A stretch of 64,000 nt of DNA from Aureococcus anophagefferens (lineage: Eukaryota; Sar; Pelagophyceae; Pelagomonadales; Pelagomonadaceae): assembly GCF_000186865.1 (NCBI RefSeq), contig NW_008705561.1, positions 1,669,703-1,733,702 of the forward strand. The letters are read 5' to 3'. The notes under the pieces are model-generated. The model did not search any database, was not told where the DNA came from, and saw only the letters and a list, made by a program, of their open reading frames with translations. This document shows, piece after piece, positions 56,260-64,000 of this stretch; position 1 is the stretch's first letter, and each line of letters starts with the position of its first letter. A program made the translations under genes and the position numbers.

Positions 56260-57714
56260 ATGGTCAAACAGCGCGTGTCGGTACGTCGCCGCGCGCGCGC
56301 GGTTTCGCCGCCACACCCCGCCCCCGCCGCCGCACCGCCCGACCCGCACCGCGCGCGCAGTACTTTTACGACACGGACGTGGGCCACTTCTACTACGGGC
56401 CGGGCCACCCGATGAAGCCGCACCGCTTGAAGCTGACGCACCACCTCATCCTGTCGAGCGGTTTGTACCGGAAGCTCGATGTCTACCGGCCGCACCTCGC
56501 GTCGGCGGCGGAGATGACGCGGTTCCACAGCGACGACTACGTCGCCTTCCTCCAGCGCGTGTCGCCGGACAACGTCGGGGACCCCCGCGTCCCGTGGGTG
56601 CGTGTTTCGCGCGTCGAAAAACGTCAACTCGTAGGTGCGGCCGTTCGTGACGCAGATGACGCGGTTCAACGTCGGCGAGTGCACGGACTGCCCCGTCTAC
56701 GACGGCCTCTTCGAGTTCCAGCAGATCGCGTCCGGCGCGTCCATCGACGGCGCCGTGAAGCTGAACCACGGGGCCACGGACATCGCGATCAACTGGTCCG
56801 GCGGTTTACATCACGCCAAAAAGTCCGAGGCGTCGGGCTTCTGCTACATCAACGACATCGTGCTGGCGATCCTGGAGCTATTGAAGTACCACGCGCGCGT
56901 GCTCTACATCGACATCGACATCCACCACGGCGACGGCGTCGAGGAGGCCTTCTACTGCACGGACCGCGTCATGACGTGCAGCTTCCACAAGTACGGCGAC
57001 TTCTTCCCCGGCACGGGCAACGTCGCGGACGTCGGCGCGAAGAAGGGCAAGTACTATTCCGTGAACTTCCCCCTCAAGGAGGGCATGGAGGACGTGAGCT
57101 ACGGCCAGGTCTTCAAGCCCGTGATCCAGAAGATCATGGACGTCTACCGGCCGACGGCCGTCGTGCTCCAGTGCGGCGCGGACTCCCTGACGGGCGACCG
57201 GCTGGGCTGCTTCAACCTGACGCTCGAGGGCCACGGCGACTGCGTGCGCTTCGTCAAGGGCTTCGGCGTGCCGCTGCTCGTGCTCGGCGGCGGGGGCTAC
57301 ACGATCCGGAATGTCGCGCGGTGCTGGGCCTACGAGACGTCCGTGCTCCTGGACACGCCCGTCGGCGAGGACATCCCCTACAACGACTACTTCGAGTACT
57401 ACTCGCCGGACTTCAAGCTCCACCTCACGAAGAACCCGAACCTCGAGAACGCGAACACGCGCGAGAGCCTCGCGGCGACGCGCGACGAGCTCCTCGAGAT
57501 GCTCAACGGCCTCAAGGGCGCGCCGTCGCTCCAGATCCACGACGTGCCGCCGGACTGGAACTCGAAGCTCCGCGAGGTCGACGACAGCGCCCAGGACCCG
57601 GACGCCAAGCCGCCGGCGCTGGACCTGAAGACGGGCGCGATCAAGCGCGAGCACCCGGCGGAGTTCGCGCCGCGGCCCGATGCGCCGCCGCCGCCGGCGC
57701 CCATGGACATCTAG
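56260..57714 (+). CDS. Class I histone deacetylase, copy A
   Basis: Exons 56260-56280, 56361-56573, 56635-57714 (437 aa, in phase). Tiny 21-nt first exon MVKQRVS, then [20 protein letters not shown]. Zn and catalytic residues: [19 protein letters not shown] (His pair), [16 protein letters not shown] (Asp, His), [18 protein letters not shown] (Asp), [13 protein letters not shown] (Tyr). Deacetylates histone lysines, probably in nuclear co-repressors. The C-terminal tail is short ([13 protein letters not shown]). Intron 2 (61 bp) interrupts a region intact in copy B. An alternative donor at 56598 would leave an insert of eight residues, so the upstream donor fits better. Confidence 0.93.
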
Positions 57715-58065
57715 CTCTCGTCGCACGAAACCACCCCGCTCCTATCCCCCGTCGCCGAGGAGCCGCCGCCCGAGGCGCCTCCGCCATCCCCCAAGCCCGC
57801 GTAATCGCCCTGTGACATCGTCGGAGACGGCGGAAGTAAAAGTGGAAGTAATCGTCGGCGTGGCCGCCGACGCGGGCCAACAGCACTTGCTGGCAAGTCC
57901 AACAGCGCAAACAGCACCGTGATTGCGGCTCCAGAGAGAGAGAGAGAAAGTCGATCGACAAGGGCGCGGACTCGGTCGGTCGCGGCGACATACACTCTTT
58001 GCCGCCCACGTCCGGGCGAGACGCGTGACGCCGCCGCGGCAACTGGGGGACCGAGCGCTGCCATC
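57715..58065. promoter_or_regulatory. Spacer between tandem HDAC genes
   Basis: 351 bp. 3' UTR of copy A and promoter of copy B. A (GA)n run agagagagagag occurs at about 57933-57944. No gene. Confidence 0.5.
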
Positions 58066-59654
58066 ATGTCGGCGTCGAGTGGCCAGTCGCGTCGCGTGGC
58101 GTGCGAAGCGGCGTCCGATTGGAGTTGCACCGGCGAGGGGCAGGCCCCTGGCTGGGGAACGCGCGCGCCCGGTCCCCGCGCCGCGCCGCGATGCGAAAAA
58201 GGGCCGCCGCGCCCGCCGCGGACGACCCCCGCCGCGGTCGCAACGCCCCGACGCCGGCCGAGCGCGCGCGCGCGCGTCGCGCGGCGGAACACCCCGGACC
58301 CGCGATCTGACCCGAACGCGCGCGCAGGTACTTCTACGACGCGGAGATCGGGAACTTCCACTACGGCCAGGGCCACCCCATGAAGCCCCACCGCGTGCGC
58401 ATGACGCACAACCTCGTCGTGAACTACGGCCTGTACCGGATGATGGAGGTCTTCCGGCCGAAGCCCGTGAACGCGGCGCTGATGACGCGGTTCCACAGCG
58501 ACGACTACATCAACTTCCTGCGCATCATCACGCCGGACAACATGCACGAGTACCTACGCCAGCTGCAGCGCTTCAACGTCGGCGAGGACTGCCCCGTCTT
58601 CGACGGGCTCTTCGAGTTCTGCCAGCTCTACACGTCCGGGTCCATCGGCGGCGCGGTGCGGCTCAACCAGCAGTGGAGCGACGTCGTCATCAACTGGGCC
58701 GGCGGCCTGCACCACGCGAAGAAGTCGGAGGCGTCGGGCTTCTGCTACGTCAACGACTGCGTGCTCGGGATCCTGGAATTGCTCAAGCGGCACCAGCGCG
58801 TGCTCTACATCGACATCGACATCCACCACGGCGACGGCGTCGAGGAGGCCTTCTACACGACGAACCGCGTCATGACCGTGTCCTTCCACAAGTTCGGCGA
58901 GTACTTCCCGGGAACGGGCGACGCGCACGACGTCGGCTACGACGAGGGCAAGAACTACGCGATCAACTTCCCGCTCCACGACGGCATGGACGACGCGAGT
59001 TTCAAGTCCATCTTCGAGCCCATCATCGGCAAGATCATGGAGGTCTTCGCGCCGGGGGCCGTGGTGCTCCAGTGCGGCGCCGACTCCCTCTCCGGGGACC
59101 GCCTGGGCTGCTTCAACCTGAGCCTCAAGGGCCACGCGGACTGCGTCAAGTACGTCATGACGTTCGGCGTGCCCATGCTCGTGCTCGGCGGCGGCGGCTA
59201 CACGCTGCGCAACGTGCCCCGCGTCTGGACCTACGAGACGTCCGTGCTCCTCGGCACGGAGGTCAAGGACGTGCTGCCCTACAACGACTACTTCGAGTAC
59301 TACGGCCCGGACTACCGGCTCCACATGCCCGTGTCCAACATGGAGAACTTGAACTCGACGGAGTACCTGGAACACATCAAGACCCAGCTCTTCGGCGTGC
59401 TCAAGGACGTCGAGGCCGTGCCGGGCGTCCAGATCAAGTCGCAGGCCGACGACATGGACACGTCCGGCGACGGCGGCGCCGCGCCCGCCGCCGCGCCCGT
59501 CGCCGCCGCGCTCGCGGCGGCCCAGCCCGACGACGTCTCCAAGGCCGAGGAGAACGACAACAACCCGGACGCCAAGGGCACGTCGGACAACCGCGAGCAC
59601 CCCGCGGAGTTCTTCCCCACGCCGGGGCCCGACGCGCCCCCGCCCGCGCCCTGA
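58066..59654 (+). CDS. Class I histone deacetylase, copy B (HDAC1/2/RPD3-like)
   Basis: Exons 58066-58100 and 58328-59654 (453 aa, in phase). [12 protein letters not shown], then [20 protein letters not shown], nearer to the RPD3 core consensus than copy A. Active-site blocks are all present: [66 protein letters not shown]. The longer acidic tail (~390-453) contains [10 protein letters not shown] and ends [16 protein letters not shown]. The 227-bp intron 1 lies one nucleotide from the intron 1 site of copy A. Tandem duplication with both copies intact suggests different complexes. Confidence 0.94.
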
Positions 59655-59920
59655 AGCGGACGCGGCCGCGCGCGCGGACCGGAAGCGAGCACCAAGCCAG
59701 AAAAAAACAGACCTCCCACCGGATACAGCCCCTCCGTCGTCTGGTCTCGGTGTGTGGGGCACGGGGAGACGGGTGCGGACCCTGGTGCGGACGCCGACTT
59801 GGACGCCGGCCGTCGCCGGCGCGCGGCGTCCACCGATATCGATCGATCGTCTCCGACGGAGATCTCGAGCACAGCGAGGCCACCACACGCGCTGTCCGGC
59901 AGCGAGGCCGCCAGAGCGCC

Positions 59921-61552
59921 ATGGCCTTCTCGCCGAACGGCGTCTGCATGCCGTCGACGCCGGAGCCGGAGGCGCCGGCGCCGGCGCCGGAGCCGGAGAA
60001 GCACGGCCCCCACGAGGAGATGGACCCCGCCGGCGGCCTCCTCAAGTTCTTCACGCACCCGGAGGTGGGCCCCGTGGAGCGGTGCCTGCAGGATCCCATG
60101 CTGCGCCAGCACGTCACCGACGCCAACTTCTGCAAGCGCCTGCGGGACATCCGGTCCAAGGCGTTGGTCGCGAAGACGCCGGAGGAGATCTCCGCGCTGA
60201 CGCGGACCATGCTCAACGACCCGCGGCTCACGCAGTGCTCCATGGCCGGCGCGGGCATGACCCTGACCGTCGAGGAGTCGGACCTGCAGAAGGCCGAGCG
60301 CCTCGGCGACATCGCGAAGCGGTCGCCGCTGCTCCTCGAGGACATGGTCGCCGCGGAGAAGTGCGAGGACCGCGAGGCGGCCAAGGCCGCCGGCAACGAC
60401 AAGTTCGCCGCCAAGGACTACGCGGGCGCGTTAGCCTACTGGACGCGGTCGCTGCGCTTCAACCGGGACCAGGGCATCGTCGAGGACGTCGACTTCTCCG
60501 GCGCGATCTACTGCAACATGGCCATGGCGCTGCTCAAGTTGAACTTCGCGACGCGCGCGGAGCAGGCGGCGTCGCGGGCCATCAAGCACTGCGACTTCGC
60601 CTACGCGCGCATGCTCGAGGCGCGCGACGAGATGCGCAAGGCCGTCGAGAACGGCGACCTCGAGGCCGTCGACGAGACGCACCCCATGCTGCGCCTCAAG
60701 CTCCTCGACGGCGCGACGCGGCGCAAGGCCCTGTACCGCCGGGCCCTCGCGCGCGAGCTGCTCCACCAGCACGCCAAGGCCTACGCGGACATCAAGGACG
60801 CGCGGCGCCGCGCGGACGACGACGACGCGCCGCCCGCGGAGAAGCAGACGCTCCGCCGCGAGCTGCTGCGCTTCGACAAGCTCAAGAAGTTCGAGGAGAA
60901 GGAGCTCAAGGAGCGCGCGAAGCGCAAGGCCGAGGAGGCGTCCATCGCCGCGAAGCGCGCGGGCGGCGAGAAGTTGGGGGACGCGAAGCCGAAGCCCAAG
61001 GGCGGCCCCGCGACGCCCGGCGCGTCCGTGGGCTACCTCGAGGAGAAGGACCACAGCCGCTGGGCGATGACGCGCGCGGCGCAGCTCCTGGAGGACGTCG
61101 AGGTCGACCTGGGCCGCGGCGCGTCCGTCCGCGTCGGCGAGGCCCTGAAGCGGCAGTCCGCCGTGTCCGCGTCCGTCACGGTCAAGAAGGGCAAGCGCGC
61201 GCTCTACTACGACATCGACGTCCACGCGACGTGGATCGCCGAGCCGCCCCAGGACTTCGACCTGTCGCCCGACGACTCGGTCAAGGCGAGGGACCGGCCG
61301 CGGTCGCTCGAGGGCACCGTCCGGCTCTACAACGTGAGCCACGAGACCACGTACGAGCCGGGCGCGGACACGAACGTCGCCTACATGTACCAGCTCGGCT
61401 ACAAAGGCATCGACCCCAAGTGGTTCGACGGCAACCAGGCCACGGCCGACGCGCCGCCCTGGGCCGCGCTCCTCATCAACGGCGCGCACGAGCTCTACGA
61501 GGCCACGGCCAAGGCCGTCGACGCGCTCATCGGCGAGCTCAAGCAGAAGTAG
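59921..61552 (+). CDS. STI1/TPR co-chaperone fused to an Aha1 N-terminal domain
   Basis: 543 aa, single exon. Order: Pro/Glu-rich start; an STI1/DP-like helical domain (~35-105: LLKFFTHPEVGPVERCLQDP, MLNDPRLTQCSMAGAGMTLT); TPR repeats (~140-270: AKAAGNDKFAAKDYAGALAY, AIYCNMAMALLKLNFATRAE, KALYRRALARELLHQHAKAY); a charged helix (~285-325: EEKELKERAKRKAEEASIA); and an Aha1_N-type domain (~360-540: DHSRWAMTRAAQLLEDVEVD, GKRALYYDIDVHATWIAEPP, LEGTVRLYNVSHETTYEP). Aha1 stimulates Hsp90 ATPase and TPR binds the Hsp90/Hsp70 EEVD tail; one protein may do both. The Aha1 C-terminal domain is absent. Confidence 0.85.
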   Translation: MAFSPNGVCMPSTPEPEAPAPAPEPEKHGPHEEMDPAGGLLKFFTHPEVGPVERCLQDPMLRQHVTDANFCKRLRDIRSKALVAKTPEEISALTRTMLNDPRLTQCSMAGAGMTLTVEESDLQKAERLGDIAKRSPLLLEDMVAAEKCEDREAAKAAGNDKFAAKDYAGALAYWTRSLRFNRDQGIVEDVDFSGAIYCNMAMALLKLNFATRAEQAASRAIKHCDFAYARMLEARDEMRKAVENGDLEAVDETHPMLRLKLLDGATRRKALYRRALARELLHQHAKAYADIKDARRRADDDDAPPAEKQTLRRELLRFDKLKKFEEKELKERAKRKAEEASIAAKRAGGEKLGDAKPKPKGGPATPGASVGYLEEKDHSRWAMTRAAQLLEDVEVDLGRGASVRVGEALKRQSAVSASVTVKKGKRALYYDIDVHATWIAEPPQDFDLSPDDSVKARDRPRSLEGTVRLYNVSHETTYEPGADTNVAYMYQLGYKGIDPKWFDGNQATADAPPWAALLINGAHELYEATAKAVDALIGELKQK

Positions 61553-61586
61553 GCAGTTTTTTTAATACAAGTAGGGCAGGTGTGAT

Positions 61587-63965
61587 TCACAGGGTCGTCC
61601 GCGAGTGGTCGAGGAACTCGGCGATCATCGCCTTCATCGCGTGGTTCGGGATCAGGTCGGGCGTGCGCAACCGCTCGTTCGTGACCGGCGACGTCTTCGC
61701 GCGCTCGAGCCACTGCTGGATGGCGCAGCGCTCGTACGTGTGACCGTCGCAAGCGATCACGGGCTGCTTCATCAATTCGAGTGTCAGCGGGCACGTCAGC
61801 CGCTCGGGGACCTCGTCCCGCCGGATCCGCAGGCGCTCGAGCTCCGCGCGGTGGTCCGCGAGCTCGGCCTCGAGGGCGGCCTGGTGCCGCGCGGCGTCGT
61901 CCATGACCTCGTCGACGGCGAGCTTCGAGTGGGCCATGCGCGCCGCGTGGATCGCCGAAAACTCGGGCTCGGGCGCCGGGGGCTCCGCGGCGGGCGCCGA
62001 AAACTCGGGCTCGGGCGCCGGGGGCTCCGGCTCCTGCGCGGGCTCGGGCACCGGGGGCTCCGGCTCCGGCGCGGGCTCGGGCGCTGGGGACTCCGGCTCC
62101 GGCTCGGGCTCCGCCCCGGGCTCGGGCACCGGCGGGGCGGCGCCCGGCGGCGGGCCCGCGGCCGCGCGCGCGGGCGCGGCGCCCTTGGCGCCGGCGGCGC
62201 GGGGTTTGTCGAGCTTCGTGACGTCGACGGCCTTGACGCGGTCCTTGTAGGGCGCGACGCCGTACTCGACGAGGTCGCCCTCGCTGATGACCGCGCCCTC
62301 GCGGATGTCGTTGGCGTGTACGAAGATGTCGGAGCCGCCGGCCTCGTCGGGCTTGATGAAGCCGTACTTCTTCATGGGAACGTACGATTGGCACACGCCC
62401 GTGCGGCGCGCGTCGCCCGCGTCGGCGACCGGGGGCGCCGGGGCCGCGGCGACGGGCGCCGCGGCGGGCGCCGGCGGGGCCGCCGGCGGGGCCGGCGCGG
62501 GCTCGGGCTCCGACGCGGGCTCCGCCGCGGGCTCGGGCGCCGAGGGCTCCGGCGCGGGCGCGGCCTCGGCCTCGGGCTCGAGCACGGGCTCCGTCGTCTC
62601 CGGCTCGGGCTCCGAGTCGGGTTCCGGCTCGGGCTCGGGCTCGGAGGCCTCGGACACCGCGCGCGTGGCCTCGACGATGGACGCGGCCACGGTGACGGGG
62701 ATGCCCATCTCCTCGACGAGGTCCTCGACCGTCATCAGCGGCAGCGCGTCCGCGTCGATCAGGTGCTCCGCGAACGTCGCCTCGAACGACGAGAGGCCGA
62801 GCGACGCGAGCAGCGCGCGGACCGTGGGGTCGACCTCCTCGGCGCCCTCGGACTCCTCGGCGCGGGCGGCCTCGGTGCGGGTCGGCGGGGCGGGCTCGGG
62901 CTCGGAGGCCTCGGGCGCGACTTTGACCTTCCGCGGCCGCGGCCGCCGGGCGGCGCGGGCGCCCCGGCGGGCCGCGCCGCGGTCGCCCCTGTCCCGCGCC
63001 GGGGCGGGCGCGTCGCCCTTCAGCAGATCGCGTTCCGCCCTCGCGGCCCGCGCCTCGGCCCACTCGTCGCCCCACCTCCACAGCGCGACCTGGCACGATC
63101 CGCCAACGACGAGGACGAAGCTGATGAGCGCGCCGTAGCCAGCCACGAAGCCGGCGACCACCAGCAAGGGCGTGAACAGGACGGTCGCGACCAGGTAGAA
63201 GTGGCCGATGCTGACGAAGGCGAAGGCGATGATCCCAAACAGGACGACGATAACGAAGTGCGCGACGTATTCGACGAGAATGTTTCCCGAGAGGTGTCGA
63301 ACGTCGCCGGGAACGGGCTCGGTGGCCGGACGGGGCCTCGTCGTCTCCTTGGGCGGGACGGGCTTGGCGGCCCGACGGCGCCTCTTCGTCTCCTTGCGCG
63401 GGAGGTTCATGCCGGCCGCTTCGTGCAGGATGTCCAGGACGTCCTTGGCGACTTTCTTGCGCGTGACCGAGAGGTCGTGAACGTCGCGGGGGACGACCTC
63501 AGCGCCGTTTTGGAGGAGCATCTTCACGGAGTCGGTGTGGTTGTTCATCGCGGCCAGCATCAGCGCGGTGAACCTTTTTTCGGTGCGTCGCCAAAGGGTC
63601 GCACCTCGTTGGACGAGCGTGAGGGCGACGTCCGTGTAGCCGTACCAGGCGGCGACGTGGAGCGGCGAAAGGCCGGGGTTGTTCACGTCCGCGCCGTTGT
63701 CGAGCGCGCGCCGCGCTTGCGGCTCGGAGCCCAGGACGCAGGCCATGTACAGGAGTGCGACCGCCTGATCGTCGATGGCTCCGTCGGCTCCGCCTGGGAG
63801 AGCGTAGCCCACCGGTCCCTGGCCCATGATGACTTCCAGAGATTCGATCACCGCTTTCCGCTCTTCGTAGGGGAGCGAAGGTCGACCGATGTGTGTGTAT
63901 TGCGAAGCCGCCATGTGGGGCGTCACGAGCAGCGCCGCGACGCACACGCGAAGGAGATGGGCCAT
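61587..63965 (-). CDS. Ankyrin-TM-SAM-cold shock-U-box membrane protein
   Basis: 792 aa, single exon. Signal peptide MAHLLRVCVAALLVTPHMAA. Ankyrin repeats at ~70-160 (LSPLHVAAWYGYTDVALTLV, FTALMLAAMNNHTDSVKMLL). Basic stretch, then hydrophobic segments at ~230-295 (FVIVVLFGIIAFAFVSIGHF, LLVVAGFVAGYGALISFVLV). A SAM-like domain at ~385-445 (TVRALLASLGLSSFEATFAE). Long Pro/Glu/Ala repeats. A cold-shock domain at ~535-600 (RTGVCQSYVPMKKYGFIKPD, GSDIFVHANDIREGAVISEG). A C-terminal U-box at ~715-785 (ERLTCPLTLELMKQPVIACD, GHTYERCAIQQWLERAKTSP). U-box suggests a ubiquitin ligase and CSD an RNA binder; topology would place ankyrins in the lumen. Confidence 0.85.
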   Translation of the reverse strand: MAHLLRVCVAALLVTPHMAASQYTHIGRPSLPYEERKAVIESLEVIMGQGPVGYALPGGADGAIDDQAVALLYMACVLGSEPQARRALDNGADVNNPGLSPLHVAAWYGYTDVALTLVQRGATLWRRTEKRFTALMLAAMNNHTDSVKMLLQNGAEVVPRDVHDLSVTRKKVAKDVLDILHEAAGMNLPRKETKRRRRAAKPVPPKETTRPRPATEPVPGDVRHLSGNILVEYVAHFVIVVLFGIIAFAFVSIGHFYLVATVLFTPLLVVAGFVAGYGALISFVLVVGGSCQVALWRWGDEWAEARAARAERDLLKGDAPAPARDRGDRGAARRGARAARRPRPRKVKVAPEASEPEPAPPTRTEAARAEESEGAEEVDPTVRALLASLGLSSFEATFAEHLIDADALPLMTVEDLVEEMGIPVTVAASIVEATRAVSEASEPEPEPEPDSEPEPETTEPVLEPEAEAAPAPEPSAPEPAAEPASEPEPAPAPPAAPPAPAAAPVAAAPAPPVADAGDARRTGVCQSYVPMKKYGFIKPDEAGGSDIFVHANDIREGAVISEGDLVEYGVAPYKDRVKAVDVTKLDKPRAAGAKGAAPARAAAGPPPGAAPPVPEPGAEPEPEPESPAPEPAPEPEPPVPEPAQEPEPPAPEPEFSAPAAEPPAPEPEFSAIHAARMAHSKLAVDEVMDDAARHQAALEAELADHRAELERLRIRRDEVPERLTCPLTLELMKQPVIACDGHTYERCAIQQWLERAKTSPVTNERLRTPDLIPNHAMKAMIAEFLDHSRTTL

Positions 63966-64000
63966 CCGCGGGGGTACACGCCCGGTTTGTTCGACGGAGT

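Noticed and set aside
56598..56634. A 37-bp intron in HDAC A
   Set aside because: In phase, but leaves eight extra residues against the HDAC family and copy B; the donor at 56574 gives the exact family length.
1..64000. Operon or biosynthetic gene cluster
   Set aside because: Neighbouring genes are functionally unrelated and on mixed strands; no shared pathway beyond tandem duplicates.

Overview
This is nuclear DNA from a GC-rich, gene-dense unicellular eukaryote. The evidence is spliceosomal introns, a class I HDAC pair, beta-adaptin, VPS45, CHMP2, MED7, tubulin glutamylase-like and dynein light chain genes, plus signal-peptide and 'ASAF-AP' type plastid presequences. The presequence type points to a secondary-plastid alga of the stramenopile line. 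The very high GC, compact intergenic spaces and introns that look like DNA transposons (terminal inverted repeats, target duplications) best fit a pelagophyte such as Aureococcus anophagefferens. That assignment is inference; no marker gene proves it.

Layout. 1-5 kb: 3' part of a large EGF/Cys-rich multipass membrane protein with ten introns. 5-8 kb: dynein light chain (crossing a 50-N assembly gap), a HEAT-like protein and a leucine carboxyl methyltransferase. 8-12 kb: repeat-rich, with tRNA-Ala (odd insertion), a 162-bp tandem repeat, tRNA-Glu with a tandem array made from its own 3' end, and a small plastid-targeted protein with a minisatellite-filled intron. 12-18 kb: VPS45, a coiled-coil protein and a sulfotransferase. 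18-24 kb: two subtilisin-like proteases, one with a bizarre acidic/aromatic then basic repeat tail. 24-28 kb: tandem MYND-RING-Sel1 paralogues and a truncated ORF. 28-43 kb: TTLL9-like, EF-hand, Canopy-like, TIM-barrel, ankyrin, JmjC, Armadillo, thioredoxin-like, two glycosyltransferase-like genes and RING-LRR. 43-50 kb: EF-hand cation exchanger, plastid isopropylmalate dehydrogenase and beta-adaptin. 50-64 kb: FAD oxidoreductase, CHMP2, a fucosyltransferase-like gene, a sterol-desaturase-like gene, MED7, tandem HDACs, an STI1/TPR-Aha1 fusion and an ankyrin-TM-SAM-cold-shock-U-box protein.

There is no operon or single pathway. Themes are vesicle traffic (VPS45, beta-adaptin, CHMP2), cilium/microtubules (LC8, TTLL9-like), chromatin/transcription (HDACs, MED7), proteostasis (TPR-Aha1, U-box, RING) and secretory/cell-surface chemistry (proteases, sulfo- and glycosyltransferases). 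The most notable signal is intron biology. Four copies of one ~160-200 bp introner family sit as introns inside genes, in both orientations. A second, shorter related family occurs twice in one gene, and many introns use GC-AG ends. For every multi-exon model I gave, the exon lengths sum to an intact frame.
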